A stretch of 64,000 bases of DNA, taken from NCBI RefSeq assembly GCF_015904235.1, contig NZ_JADZLT010000049.1, positions 434,001 through 498,000 on the forward strand. The letters are read 5' to 3'. This document shows, one piece after another, positions 28,706-39,000 of this stretch (positions are counted from its first letter, which is position 1; every line of letters begins with the position of its first letter). Both the position numbers and the translations under genes were made by a program. The notes beneath the pieces are model-generated. The model worked only from the letters and a program-made list of their open reading frames with translations. It was not told where the DNA came from and ran no database searches. This DNA comes from Methylobrevis albus. Lineage in GTDB: Bacteria > Pseudomonadota > Alphaproteobacteria > Rhizobiales > Pleomorphomonadaceae.

Positions 28706-30715
28706 TCAGGCCGCGGCGACCTCGCCGAGGAAGCCGTCGATCATGCGCTGCAGGGTGGCGGCGGTGGTGGCGGCGTCGCGGGCCGAGCCGGACACTTCGC
28801 CGGCCGAGGCGCGCGTCGCGTCGGTGGCGGCGTTGACCCCGGCGACGCTCTCGTCGACCCGGACGACGCCGCCGGTGACGCGGGCGACGGTGGCGCTGAT
28901 CTCGCCGGTCGCGGCGCCCTGCTGCTCGACGGCGGCGGCGATCGCCGCGGTGAAGCCGGCGACCTCGCCCATCAGGGCCGTGATCTCGTGCGTCGCGGTC
29001 ACCGCGCCGCGGGTCGAGGCCTGGATGGCGCCGATCTGCTGGGCGATCTCGGCGGTGGCCCGCGCGGTCTGGCCGGCCAGCGACTTCACTTCCGTCGCGA
29101 CGACGGCAAAGCCGCGGCCGGCCTCGCCGGCCCGCGCCGCCTCGATGGTGGCGTTGAGGGCGAGCAGGTTGGTCTGCGCCGCGATGTCGGAGATCAGCGT
29201 CACCACCTCGCCGATGCGGCCGACGGCTTCGGCGAGGGTGCCGATCGTCGTGTTGCTGGTTTCGGCGCTCTGGGTGCCGCGGGCGACGACGTCGTTGGTG
29301 CGCGCGACCTGGTCGGCGATGGCGCCGATCGAGGCGGCGAGTTCTTCGGCGGCGGTGGCGACGGTCTGCACCCCGGCCGTCGTCTCGGCCGAGGCTCCGG
29401 CGGCGGCGGCGGCGCGGCCCGCGGTGTTCTCGGCGACGCGGATCAGGTCGTCGGCGGTGCCGCGCATCGCGTCCATCCGCGCGGCGACCGAGGCGAGCGC
29501 GTCGGCGACCTCGCGGCGGAAGCCGTCGATCAGGGCGTCGATCCGGTGCTGACGCGCCGCGCGGGCGGCGGCGTCGCGGGCGGCGTCCTCGCCGAGGCGG
29601 CGCCGTTCCAGGGCGGTGTCGCGGAAGACGGCGACGGCGCGCGCCATGGCGCCGGCCTCGTCGCGGCGCGCCGTGTCGGGCACTTCGGGCAGGCCGCCGG
29701 CGGCGAGGTCGACCATCACGGTGCGCAGCCGGGCCAGCGGGCCGGTGATGCCGCGGCCGATGGCGAGGCTGAGCGCGAGGCCGGCGAGCGCGGTGACGGC
29801 GGCGCCGATCAGCAGCAGCCGCAGCGTGCGGGATTCCGTTTCCGCCGCGGTTTCCCGGGCGTCGCCGCGCACCCGCGCCACGTCTTCGAGGATCGCCGCG
29901 GTCATGCCGGGGACGAGGTCGAACTCGAGCGCCAGCTGGTCGGCGATCGGGGCGCGGCGCACGATGGCTGTCGCCCAGGCGTCGAAGGCGGCGGTGAAGG
30001 CGGCGAGCCGCGTCGTCAGCTCCGCCTTGTCGGCGTCGGCGATCTCGGCGCGGTCGATGTAGCGCTGCAGCCGCCCGGCGGCGGCATCGACGCCGCCGCG
30101 GGCGGTGTCGTTGCCGGTGAGTTGGAACTCGGCCCGGGCGAGGCCGAGCTGGGCGTTGCCCTGCACGATGCGGACGGTGGCTTCGTTCATGCCGCTCTTC
30201 GAGAGCTTCGCGATCAGGCTGCCGAGATCGGTGCCGGCCGCCTGCAGCGCCCCGGCGAGGCCGGCGTCGGCGGCGTAGCCGATCTCGCCCTGCAGGGCCG
30301 ACAGCGCTTCGAAGTGGCGGGCGACGGTGGCGAGCGAGACGACGATGGCCTCGGCCTCGGCCTTGTCCGCGCCGATCGCTGCGACGTCGTCGACGATGGC
30401 GGCGGCGATGGCGCCGACTTCGGCGACGCCGCTGCTGATGCGGGCCGCGCCCGCGGCCGAGGGCAGGCCGAGGAAGGCGCGCTCCTCGGCGACGAGGCCG
30501 TTCACCCGGGCGCGGAGGTCGAGCACCGTCTCGCCCAGCACGGCCGCCCGGTCGGTGGCGGCCGCGGCGCGGCCGATCTGCTCGAGCCCCGACCAGGCGA
30601 ACAGGGTGACGGCGGCGAGGCCGGCGAGCCAGACGGCGCAGGTGAGCGCCAGGCGGACGCGCAGCGAGAGCCGGCCGAAGACGTCGGCGGCCCGGCGGGA
30701 GAAGGCGATGGTCAT
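28706..30715 (-). CDS. Methyl-accepting chemotaxis protein
   Basis: Chemoreceptor (669 aa) in the inner membrane. Transmembrane helix 1 is at residues about 21-42, and helix 2 at about 298-319. About 250 periplasmic residues lie between them, mostly helical, large enough for a helical-bundle sensor. A HAMP segment follows ([20 protein letters not shown]) and then the signalling hairpin, whose tip reads [23 protein letters not shown] at 30715 is chosen; the in-frame extension to 30805 would need a TTG. No CheA/CheW genes are nearby, so it feeds a pathway encoded elsewhere. The ligand is unknown. Confidence 0.9.
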   Translation of the reverse strand: MTIAFSRRAADVFGRLSLRVRLALTCAVWLAGLAAVTLFAWSGLEQIGRAAAATDRAAVLGETVLDLRARVNGLVAEERAFLGLPSAAGAARISSGVAEVGAIAAAIVDDVAAIGADKAEAEAIVVSLATVARHFEALSALQGEIGYAADAGLAGALQAAGTDLGSLIAKLSKSGMNEATVRIVQGNAQLGLARAEFQLTGNDTARGGVDAAAGRLQRYIDRAEIADADKAELTTRLAAFTAAFDAWATAIVRRAPIADQLALEFDLVPGMTAAILEDVARVRGDARETAAETESRTLRLLLIGAAVTALAGLALSLAIGRGITGPLARLRTVMVDLAAGGLPEVPDTARRDEAGAMARAVAVFRDTALERRRLGEDAARDAAARAARQHRIDALIDGFRREVADALASVAARMDAMRGTADDLIRVAENTAGRAAAAAGASAETTAGVQTVATAAEELAASIGAIADQVARTNDVVARGTQSAETSNTTIGTLAEAVGRIGEVVTLISDIAAQTNLLALNATIEAARAGEAGRGFAVVATEVKSLAGQTARATAEIAQQIGAIQASTRGAVTATHEITALMGEVAGFTAAIAAAVEQQGAATGEISATVARVTGGVVRVDESVAGVNAATDATRASAGEVSGSARDAATTAATLQRMIDGFLGEVAAA

Positions 30716-30868
30716 CGATGACGTCCCGGGAAGTCGCGTTGCAGTGCGAGTCGGACCGACGATAGGGACTTCAATCTTAACGGGAGGTGTTCGGGGGGTG
30801 CTCAATTTTTCGGCCGATACGTATGCGATGCATACGATCGCCGTGCCCGGCCCAGGGGGAGTCGGCGG

Positions 30869-32515
30869 CTAGTTTCCGGCGGCTTCGGCCGCAACCTTGT
30901 CGCGGAAGGCGCGGCGGATCACCTTGCCGGTGGTGGTGAGCGGGATCTCGTCGACGAAGGCGATCTCGCGCGGGTATTCATGGGCCGACAGCCGGCCGCG
31001 CACGAAGGCCTTGATCGCGTCGGCGAGCGCCGCGTCGGGCTCGACGCCCGGCTTCAGCACCACGAAGGCCTTGACGATCTGGGTGCGCACCGGGTCGGGC
31101 TTGCCGACCACGGCGGCGAAAGCGACCGCCGGATGGGCGCCGAGGCAATCCTCGATCTCGCCCGGGCCGATGCGATAGCCGGCCGAGGTGATCAGGTCGT
31201 CGTCGCGGCCGACGAAGCTGATGTAGCCGTCCTCGTCGGCGATGCCCTGGTCGCCGGTGAGCAGGTGGTCGCCGCGGAACTTCGCCGCCGTCGCTTCCGG
31301 CTGGTTCCAGTAGCCGAGGAACATCACCGGGTCGGGCCGGGAAATCGCGATCTCCCCGGCCTCGCCGGGGGCGGCAACGCTGCCGTCCGGCTTCAGCAGC
31401 ACGACGTCGTGGCCGGGGATCGGCTTGCCGATCGCGCCCGGCCGCGTGACGCCGAGGCCGGCGGAGGAGCCGATGACGGCGTTGCACTCGGTCTGGCCGT
31501 AGAACTCGTTGACCGGAACGCCGAACGCCTCCTGCGCCCAGAGGCAGGTCTCGCGGCCGAGCCGCTCGCCGGCCGAGCCGATGGCGCGCAGATGCAGCCG
31601 GGCGGCGCCCGCCACCGTCTCGCCGGCGCCGCGGATCATCTTCAGCGCCGTCGGCGGCAGGAAGGCGTTGGTGACGCGGTGGCGGATCATCAGCGCCACC
31701 GCGCGCTCGGGATCGAACTTCTCGAAGCGGAAGGCGACCACCGGCACGCCGACGTAGAGCGCCGGCAGCAGCGCATTGAGCAGGCCGCCGGCCCAGGCCC
31801 AGTCGGAGGGGGTCCACATCACGTCGCCCGGCCGCGGCAGGCCTTCCTGCGCGAGCTGGATGCCCGGCATGTGGCCGAGCAGCACGCGGTGGCCGTGCAG
31901 CGCGCCCTTCGGCGGGCCGGTGGTGCCGGAGGTGTAGATCATCAGCGCCGCATCGTCCGGGCGCGTCTCTTCGGGGTCGAAGGCGTCGGAGGCGCGGGCG
32001 ATGGCGTCGGCGAACGCCACCGTACCGGCGCCGGGGCCGGGGCCGCCGACGGTGAGAACGAGGCGGAGGTCGGGCAGGTCGGTGCGCAGCGGCGCCACCG
32101 TCTCGGCGCCGGCGACCGTGGTCACCAGGGCGGCGACACCGGCGTCGCGCAGGCGGTAGGAGAGGGCGTCGCTGCCGAACAGGATCGCCAGCGGCACGGC
32201 GATGGCGCCGAGCTTGTAGGCCGCGACATGGGCGATCAGCGCCTCCGCCGACTGCGGCAGCAGGATGCCGATGCGGTCACCCGGCTGGATGCCGGCGGCT
32301 TTCAGCGCGTTGGCGAGGCGGTTGGAGCGGGCGGAGAGGTAGCCGTAGGTGGCAAAGCGCGGCGAGCCGTCCTCGCGGTGGATGATCAGCGCGGGCCGGT
32401 CGGGCTCCACCGCCGCCCAGCGGTCGATCACGTCCGTGCCCATGTTGAACCACGCCGGCAGCGCGAAGCGGAAGCGCCGGTCGAAGTCCTGATGGCTGGT
32501 CGGGCGGGTCAACAT
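30869..32515 (-). CDS. AMP-dependent acyl-CoA synthetase
   Basis: ANL-superfamily ligase (548 aa) that activates a carboxylic acid as acyl-AMP and then as the CoA thioester. Core motifs are YTSGTTGPPKGALHGH (P-loop-like, near residue 195), the acyl-pocket strand GSAGERLG, NEFYGQTECN (adenine site), and PLTTTGKVIRRAFRD with the catalytic Lys near the C-terminus. Sequence style resembles the acetyl-/medium-chain acyl-CoA synthetase subgroup, but chain length is not predictable. It is a single gene with no obvious operon partner. Confidence 0.88.
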   Translation of the reverse strand: MLTRPTSHQDFDRRFRFALPAWFNMGTDVIDRWAAVEPDRPALIIHREDGSPRFATYGYLSARSNRLANALKAAGIQPGDRIGILLPQSAEALIAHVAAYKLGAIAVPLAILFGSDALSYRLRDAGVAALVTTVAGAETVAPLRTDLPDLRLVLTVGGPGPGAGTVAFADAIARASDAFDPEETRPDDAALMIYTSGTTGPPKGALHGHRVLLGHMPGIQLAQEGLPRPGDVMWTPSDWAWAGGLLNALLPALYVGVPVVAFRFEKFDPERAVALMIRHRVTNAFLPPTALKMIRGAGETVAGAARLHLRAIGSAGERLGRETCLWAQEAFGVPVNEFYGQTECNAVIGSSAGLGVTRPGAIGKPIPGHDVVLLKPDGSVAAPGEAGEIAISRPDPVMFLGYWNQPEATAAKFRGDHLLTGDQGIADEDGYISFVGRDDDLITSAGYRIGPGEIEDCLGAHPAVAFAAVVGKPDPVRTQIVKAFVVLKPGVEPDAALADAIKAFVRGRLSAHEYPREIAFVDEIPLTTTGKVIRRAFRDKVAAEAAGN

Positions 32516-32756
32516 GCCGCGGGCTCGGGACCGGACGGATGAAGGGATGTGGCGAATTCGGCGCCATCATGACCTTCGCATGCGCACAAATCAAATGGAT
32601 TGTGCGCTGCACAATTCCGTCATCCGGCTATCATTCGTGCAGACGCCGGCGGTTTCTGCCGAGCATCGGTCATTCCGTTCACCGCCCGCGCCCGGGCCGC
32701 GCGCCGCCGATCCCGGCGCGCCGGGCGGCGGTCCGCCGCGCGCCGCCCTCCGCTGC

Positions 32757-33332
32757 CTATTGTCCGGGCGTCACGCCCGGCATCGCGGCGGCCAGGGTGC
32801 CGGTGTCATACGGCCGGGCGAAGATCACGCTCCAGTAGACCTTGTACTTCGAGTTCGGGTTGTAGGCGGTGCCGATGCCCATCACCGTCATCTCCGGGTC
32901 CTTCATGCCGCGGTCGTGCGGCGGCGAATCGCGCCAGCCGGAGAAGGCCTCCGCCAGCGTCCGGTAGCCCGAGGCGATGTTCTCGCCGGCGGCCTGGCCG
33001 CGATAGCCGGCGTCGTTGAGGCGCTTGTTGAGGTTGCCGAAGGGCGGGAGGCTGTGGCTCAGCTTGTCGGCGTCGGCCATCTGGCGCGCGTAGGTCGCGG
33101 CGATGCGCGACAGTTCCGGATCGACGCGCAGCGGCCCGACCCCGGCACGCGCCCGGTATTCCGTGATCATCTGCGCCGCCTTCTGCGCATCGACCCGCGC
33201 CGTCGGCGAGGCGAGGTCCTGATAGAAGCTCGGCCGCCCGGTCGGCGGCGGCGAACTGCTGGCGACGCAGCCGGCCAGAGTGGCGGCGGCGAGAACGGCA
33301 AGGGCGGCGAGCCCGAAGGGGGAGGCGGTCAT
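32757..33332 (-). CDS. CAP-domain (SCP/PR-1) lipoprotein
   Basis: A 191-residue predicted lipoprotein: hydrophobic signal, lipobox LAGC with Cys22, then a CAP domain from about residue 48. Family positions visible are the N-terminal helix (ITEYRARAGVGPLRVDPEL), the HSLPPFGNLNKR segment, and GENIASGYRTLAEAFSGWRDSPPHDRGM, which holds the GENIA and W..SPPH motifs with the characteristic His. CAP proteins occur widely outside the cell and few bacterial ones have known activities. Probably tethered to a membrane in the periplasm. Confidence 0.85.
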   Translation of the reverse strand: MTASPFGLAALAVLAAATLAGCVASSSPPPTGRPSFYQDLASPTARVDAQKAAQMITEYRARAGVGPLRVDPELSRIAATYARQMADADKLSHSLPPFGNLNKRLNDAGYRGQAAGENIASGYRTLAEAFSGWRDSPPHDRGMKDPEMTVMGIGTAYNPNSKYKVYWSVIFARPYDTGTLAAAMPGVTPGQ

Positions 33333-33672
33333 GGGCGGGTCCTGTCGGTCATTCGCATCGGGGCGGCGGGGGGAGAGTGCCGGACTGCGCCCGATTCGTC
33401 GCCCCGGAACGGCACGGCGGACCGGAGGCGACGATCACGTCGGCTTGAGCCGGGGATGGACTTCCGCCGCGCACGACCGTCCGAGCGCCGTCCCAAGCGA
33501 GAGCACGAGGCACCGGATCACCTGACAGGGCGACTGTGGCGCCGGCGCGGCGAAGACCGGTCTGGCGCCGGTGAACGACGTCTTTCGCAGTGCGCCGCAC
33601 GCGTGCGGCAGACGGGTTTCTTCGCGCTGCATCATGCTCTAGGGTCGGTCATCCCACCGCAGGAAAGCCGTC
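33333..33672. other. Intergenic region, nothing recognised
   Basis: This 340-bp gap separates the divergently transcribed CAP-domain and amidohydrolase genes, so it must hold both promoters. I see no convincing consensus promoter, operator, repeat or small gene in it. Confidence 0.4.
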
Positions 33673-34842
33673 ATGCCGATCGTCAACCGCATTGCCGCCG
33701 CCGCCGCCGAGCACACCCTCTGGCGCCGCGATTTCCACCGTCATCCGGAACTCCAGTACGACGTCCACCGCACCGCGGCGACGGTGGCGGAAAAGCTCCG
33801 GAGCTTCGGTCTCGACGAGGTGGTGACGGGGGTCGGCCAGACCGGCGTCGTCGGCGTGCTGCACGGCCGGCGCGGCCCGGGCGGGCGCTCGGTCGGCATG
33901 CGCGCCGACATGGACGCGCTGCCGATCCGCGAGGCGACCGGGGCGGAATGGTCCTCCACGGTGCCCGGCAAGATGCACGCCTGCGGCCACGACGGCCACA
34001 CCACCATGCTGCTCGGCGCGGCGGAATATCTCGCCGAGACGCGCAATTTCGACGGCACCGCCGTGTTCATCTTCCAGCCGGCGGAAGAGGGCGGCGCGGG
34101 CGCCAAGGCGATGATCGACGACGGCCTGTTCGAGCGCTTCCCGATCGACGAGGTCTACGGCATGCACAACCATCCGGGCATGCCGGTCGGCCGCTTCGGC
34201 ATGCGCTCCGGGCCGATCATGGCCGCCGCCGACGTCATCGGCATCCGCATCGAGGGCCGCGGCAGCCACGCCGCCGAGCCGCACGCCGGCGTCGACCCGG
34301 TGCTGGCGGGGGCCGCCATCGTGCAGGCGCTGCAGCAGATCGCGTCGCGCAACGTCGACCCGCTGCAGTCGGCGGTGGTCTCGGTGACCTGTTTCCACGC
34401 CGGCGAGGTCGACAACGTGCTGCCGCAGGTGGCGGAACTGCGCGGCACCGTGCGCACGCTCGATCCCGCCGTGCGCGACGCCGTCGAGGCGCGGTTGAAG
34501 GCGATCATCGCCGGCATCGCCGCGGCGCACGGCGTTGCCGCCGAGGTGTCCTATCGCCGCGGCTATCCGGTGACCGTCAACCACGGGGCCGAGACCGCGC
34601 TGACGGCGGCGATCGCGCGCCGCGTCGCCGGCGACGACAAGGTCGACGAAGCGGTGCCGCCGATGATGGGCGCCGAGGATTTTTCCTACATGCTGGAGCG
34701 CCGCCCCGGCGCCTTCATCCTGATCGGCAACGGCGACAGCGCCAACCTGCACCACCCCGCCTACGACTTCGACGACGCCGCGCTGCCCTATGGCGCGTCC
34801 TACTGGGCGACGCTGGTGGAGACGGCGCTGAAGGCGGCGTGA
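33673..34842 (+). CDS. M20-family amidohydrolase (HipO-like)
   Basis: Metal-dependent aminoacylase/carboxypeptidase (389 aa) of the M20D branch, which includes hippurate hydrolase and indole-acetyl-amino acid hydrolases. Metal-site motifs are MRADMDALP, CGHDGHTTMLLG (the Cys-Gly-His typical of M20D) and FQPAEEGGAGAK with the catalytic Glu. The dimerisation domain occupies residues about 185-295, and the last metal His lies in NLHHPAYDFDD. Cytoplasmic, monocistronic. Natural N-acyl amino acid substrate unknown. Confidence 0.9.
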   Translation: MPIVNRIAAAAAEHTLWRRDFHRHPELQYDVHRTAATVAEKLRSFGLDEVVTGVGQTGVVGVLHGRRGPGGRSVGMRADMDALPIREATGAEWSSTVPGKMHACGHDGHTTMLLGAAEYLAETRNFDGTAVFIFQPAEEGGAGAKAMIDDGLFERFPIDEVYGMHNHPGMPVGRFGMRSGPIMAAADVIGIRIEGRGSHAAEPHAGVDPVLAGAAIVQALQQIASRNVDPLQSAVVSVTCFHAGEVDNVLPQVAELRGTVRTLDPAVRDAVEARLKAIIAGIAAAHGVAAEVSYRRGYPVTVNHGAETALTAAIARRVAGDDKVDEAVPPMMGAEDFSYMLERRPGAFILIGNGDSANLHHPAYDFDDAALPYGASYWATLVETALKAA

Positions 34843-34911
34843 GGGGGGCCTTCGGACGGGGCGTGCAGGGGCCGCCTGGTTCAGCATTTGTGGCGAGGCC
34901 GGCGCGCCCGG

Positions 34912-34954
34912 CCTCGCCCTTCGAGACGGCCCTTCGGGCCTCCTCAGGATGAGG
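34912..34954 (-). repeat. Mosaic repeat element, inverted copy A1
   Basis: Copy of a dispersed repeat of the form CCTCGCCCTTCGAGACGG...CCTCCTCAGGATGAGG. It is inverted relative to A2 at 35045-35089; the same head-to-head pair recurs at 57905-58059. Confidence 0.75.
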
Positions 34955-35044
34955 CCTTCGGGAGTTTTCGCCCTTATTGTCAGTCGCTTGATCGGTTTCT
35001 GCTCTGAAGTCCGTCCTTTCCCTCACCCTGAATTCGTCCTTTTC

Positions 35045-35089
35045 CCTCACCCTGAGGAGGTCGCGGAGCGACCGTCTCGAAGGGCGAGG
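35045..35089 (+). repeat. Mosaic repeat element, direct copy A2
   Basis: Unit starting CCTCACCCTGAGGAGG and ending TCTCGAAGGGCGAGG, followed by GAAAAGCCGGGGCG exactly as after copy A5 at 58014-58059. A partial duplicate (CCCTCACCCTGA) precedes it at about 35020. Confidence 0.75.
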
Positions 35090-35235
35090 GAAAAGCCGGG
35101 GCGTTGGCGGGCCAATGTCCTGATTCCGAGGTCTGTGCGCCAAATCGGCCAGTGAGTGGCACCACCAGGGAACTCAGAAATCTTTTCAAGATTGCATGAT
35201 GCATGCACTTGTCATCTGTGTTGCCGCTGGCCTTA

Positions 35236-35390
35236 CCCTGCTCCCTGCTCCCTGCTCCCTGCTCCCTGCTCCCTGCTCCCTGCTCCCTGCTCCCTGCTCC
35301 CTGCTCCCTGCTCCCTGCTCCCTGCTCCCTGCTCCCTGCTCCCTGCTCCCTGCTCCCTGCTCCCTGCTCCCTGCTCCCTGCTCCCTGCTC
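35236..35390 (+). repeat. Perfect 7-bp tandem repeat, about 22 copies of CTCCCTG
   Basis: From 35241 there are 21 uninterrupted, identical CTCCCTG units plus partial units at both ends, 155 bp in total. It ends one base before the stop codon of the cupin gene on the minus strand. Absence of any mismatch implies recent expansion by slippage. On the minus strand the unit reads CAGGGAG, and every frame is open, producing repeated GSREQGA-type peptides that are not real proteins. Confidence 0.95.
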
Positions 35391-35391
35391 G

Positions 35392-35889
35392 TCACCCCTC
35401 GCCGTCCCAATAATCGACCGCATCCGCCGCCCGCAGCGTGAGGCTGACGCGCCGGGCCGTCTTGTCGCCGCCGGGGGCGGCGCCGGCGAAGACGGTGACC
35501 TTGCCGCTGTCGGGATATTGCATCACATCCGGGTCGTGCATGGAGCTGACGGCAAGGTAGCGCAGCGCTTCGGTGGGGCCGGCGATCAACTGGTGCGCCG
35601 TCTCGGGGCCGCCGGCCGGGCAGACGACGACGTCGCCGGCGGCGACGGCGTGGGTCTCCTCGCCGTAGCGCAGCGTGCCGCTGCCGCCGAGGATGACAAA
35701 AAGCTCGTCGTTGGCGTGGTGGCAGTGGTGCGGCCAGCCTTTGCGGCCGGGCGGGATCTCGACATAGCGCGCGCCGAGGCGGCGGGCGCCGAGCGGCGCG
35801 GCGATCGCGGCGAAGCGGGCTTCGAAGGCGTCGCCGTGCGCCTGGGTGATGAGGGGAAGGTCCGCCGGGCGGAGGATCGGCCGGGTCAT
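35392..35889 (-). CDS. Cupin-domain protein
   Basis: A 165-residue single-domain cupin. The first cupin motif, RYVEIPPGRKGWPHHCHHANDE, places metal-binding histidines near residue 55; the second motif, EETHAVAAGDVVVCPAG with a later AHQLIAG, completes the small beta-barrel. Such proteins bind a metal and often a sugar or small acid, but no activity can be assigned. The ATG at 35889 is preferred; upstream in-frame sequence is a degenerate GC-rich repeat. Its TGA directly abuts the 7-bp tandem repeat, so repeat length changes would alter the mRNA 3' end. Confidence 0.8.
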   Translation of the reverse strand: MTRPILRPADLPLITQAHGDAFEARFAAIAAPLGARRLGARYVEIPPGRKGWPHHCHHANDELFVILGGSGTLRYGEETHAVAAGDVVVCPAGGPETAHQLIAGPTEALRYLAVSSMHDPDVMQYPDSGKVTVFAGAAPGGDKTARRVSLTLRAADAVDYWDGEG

Positions 35890-35950
35890 GACGGGCTCGC
35901 TTTGCTGGAAAGGTCGGGCAGGGGGCTTCCCTACTGAAGCGCGCCCGCGG

Positions 35951-36065
35951 GCGCGGCACAACGGGGCGAAGAGGGGCAAGGCGAAGAGGGCGCGAGCGAA
36001 GAGGGGCCGGGGCGACAGACACCGGGGCGAGAGGGACCGGGGCGAAGAGGGACCGGGGCGGCGCG
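35951..36065 (-). repeat. Degenerate GC-rich tandem repeat between cupin and dnaE2 genes
   Basis: Several imperfect copies of a 15-17 bp unit of the type GGGACCGGGGCGAAGA lie between the end of dnaE2 and the cupin gene. Units vary in length and sequence, unlike the perfect 7-bp array on the other side of the cupin gene. Confidence 0.6.
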
Positions 36066-36071
36066 GCCGGC

Positions 36072-39000
36072 TCAATGAAAATCCCGCGATTTGGGGATGA
36101 CGCGGACGTGGCGCGGGTGGCTGGAAGCGCGCGAGTGCTGCGGGTGCAGGAACTCGTCGGCGCGCGACAGCTGGAAGCGCGGCTTGTCCTCTTCCGACAG
36201 GCGCTGCAGGTCATGGGTGCGGTCGACGAGGTCGTCGGCGACGAGGTGGACGATGTTCTCCGGGCTGCGCTGGATGCGGCCGCGGATCTCGATCAGCCGG
36301 GCGCCCATCACGACGCGGCGGTAGCGCTCCAGCATGCGCGCCCAGATCACCACGTTGCAGACGCCGGTCTCGTCCTCGATCGTCATGAAGACGACGGTGC
36401 CGTTGCCCGGGCGCTGGCGCACCAGCACGACGCCGGCGGTGCGCGCGGCGCGGCCGTCGGCGAGGGCCGCGACGGCGGCGCAGCTCGCGAGGCCCTCGCG
36501 GCCGTAGTCGGCGCGCAGGAAGGCCATCGGGTGCGCCTTCAGCGACAGCCGCACGGTCTGGTAGTCGGCGACGACCTCCTGCGCCAGCGGCATCGCCGGC
36601 AGCGCCGCGTCGGGCTCGGGCGCAAGTTCCGCGGCGTCGGCGGCGGCGAACAGCGGCAGCGGCGCATCATCCGGCAGCCGGCGCACCGCCCACAGCGCCT
36701 CGCGCCGCGAAAGGCCGAGCGAGCGGCAGGCATCGGCATCGGCGAGCTTTTCCAGCGCCGCCCGCGGCAGCGCGGTGCGCCGGGCGAGGGTCTCGAGGTC
36801 GGGGTAGCCGGCGCCGCGCCGGCTCGCCAGCACCTCGGCCCAGACCTCGCGGAAGCCGTCGATCTGGCGCAGGCCGAGGCGGAGCGCCGGGCCGCGTGTC
36901 CCCGCCGTGCGCCAGCCGCGCGCGCCGGACGCCCCGGCCGGGCCGTCGGCGGCGCGGCGCGGCTCCAGCGTGTTGTCCCAGCGGCTGTGGTTGACGTCGA
37001 TCGCCCGCAGCGGCACGCCGTGCTCGCCGGCGTCGCGCACGATCTGCGCCGGGGCGTAGAAACCCATCGGCTGGGCGTTGAGCAGCGCGCAGGCGAAGAC
37101 GGCCGGGTGGTGGCACTTCAGCCAGGCCGAGACGTAGACGAGGTGGGCGAAAGCGGCGGCGTGGCTTTCGGGGAAGCCGTAGCTGCCGAAGCCCTTGATC
37201 TGCTCGAAGCAGCGGCGGGCGAAATCCGGCGCATAGCCGCGCGCCACCATGCGGTCCACCATCTTCGCCTCGAAGGCGCCGATGCCGCCGACGTTGCGGA
37301 AGGTGGCCATGGCGCGGCGCAGGGCGTTCGCCTCCTCCGGCGTGAACTTCGCCGCCACCATGGCGAGCCGCATCGCCTGCTCCTGAAACAGCGGCACGCC
37401 CTTGGTCTTGCCGAGCACCTGGTGCAGCTCGTCGGCCGGCCCGTGCTCGGGCGCGGGCGCCGGGAACTCGATCCGCTCGCGCCCCTGCCGGCGGCGCAGG
37501 TAGGGGTGCACCATGTCGCCCTGGATCGGGCCGGGACGGACGATCGCCACCTGGATGACGAGATCGTAGAACTCGCGCGGCCTCAGCCGCGGCAGCATGT
37601 TGATCTGGGCGCGGCTCTCGACCTGGAAGATGCCGATGCTGTCGCCCTCGCACAGCATGTCGTAGACGACCGGGTCGCCGGCCGCGATCGAGGCGAGGTC
37701 GTGCTCGATGCCGACGTGGTCGCGCAGGAGGTCCAGCGCCTTGCGGATGCAGGTCAGCATGCCGAGCGCCAGCACGTCGACCTTGAGCAGGCCGAGTTCG
37801 TCGATGTCGTCGCGGTCCCATTCGATGAAGGTGCGACCCTCCATGGCGGCGTTGCCGATCGGCACCGTCTCGTCGAGGCGGTCGCGGGTGAGGATGAAGC
37901 CACCGACGTGCTGGGAGAGGTGGCGCGGGAAGCCGATCAGCCGGCCGGCGAGGCGGATGGCGCGGGCGATTTCCGGGTTATGCGGATCGAAGCCGGCCTG
38001 GGCGACGTGGGCGTCGGGGATCTTCTCGCCCCAGCCCCAGGCGGTGCCGGCGATGGCGGCGGTGACGTCCTCGCTGAGGCCGAGCACCTTGCCAACCTCG
38101 CGGATCGCGCTGCGCGGGCGGTAGCAGATCACGGTGGCGGCGATGCCGGCGCGGTGGCGGCCGTAGCGTTCGTAGATGTGCTGGATCACCTCCTCGCGGC
38201 GCTCGTGCTCGAAATCGACGTCGATGTCGGGCGGTTCCTGGCGCTCCTTGGAGATGAAGCGGGCGAACAGCACGTCGATCTCCTCGGGATCGACGTTGGT
38301 GATGCCGAGCAGGAAGCAGACGACGGAATTCGCCGCCGAGCCGCGCCCCTGGCAGAGGATGCCGCGGCTTTCGGCGAAGCGGACGATGTCGTGGATGGTG
38401 AGGAAGTAGCGGGCGTAGTCGAGCTCCTCGATCAGGGCGAGTTCGCTGACGAGCAACTGCTCGACCTTCGCCGGGATGCCGCCGGGATAGCGCAGCACCG
38501 CGCGGCGCCAGGCGAGGTCGGCGAGGTGCTGCTGCGGCGTGCGGCCGGGCGGCACCGGCTCGTCGGGATAGTCGTAGCGGAGTTCGGAGAGGGAAAAGTC
38601 GATGCGGGCGAGGAGGTTGGTGGTCTCGGCCACCGCCTCGGGGGCGTCGGAAAACAGCCGGGCCATCTCGCCCGGCGGCTTCAGGTGGCGCTCGGCGTTC
38701 TCCTCCAGCCGCCGGCCGGCGCTCTCCAGCTTCAGGCCCTCGCGGATGCAGGTGATGACGTCCTGCAGCGGGCGCTGCGCGGGGTCGTGGTAGAGTACGT
38801 CGTTGACGGCGAGCAGCGGTACGCCGAGCCGTTCGGCGAGGCGACGTCGCTCGGCGAGGCGGCGGCGGTCGGCGCCGCGGCGCAGCATGGTGGCGCCGAG
38901 CCAGAGCGCGCCGGGCGCCGCCTCGGCGAGACGCGTGAGCGCGGCCGCCTCGGCGCCCGCCACGGCGGGCGAAACCGCGCCGGCCAGGCCGGCGGCCGCG

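Noticed and set aside
30774..30782. CtrA half site (CTTAACG) upstream of the chemoreceptor gene
   Set aside because: The second TTAA seven bases away is missing, so only a half site exists.
35169..35193. GGAAC with TT 18 bp downstream in the repeat region
   Set aside because: The -10 does not match and no gene follows on that strand.
35236..35390. Possible CRISPR array
   Set aside because: Units are 7 bp and contiguous, without spacers or nearby cas genes.
35186..36214. Open frames reading through the 7-bp repeat with GSREQGA-type peptide repeats
   Set aside because: A stop-free tandem repeat is open in all frames; no start signal or conserved domain supports translation.
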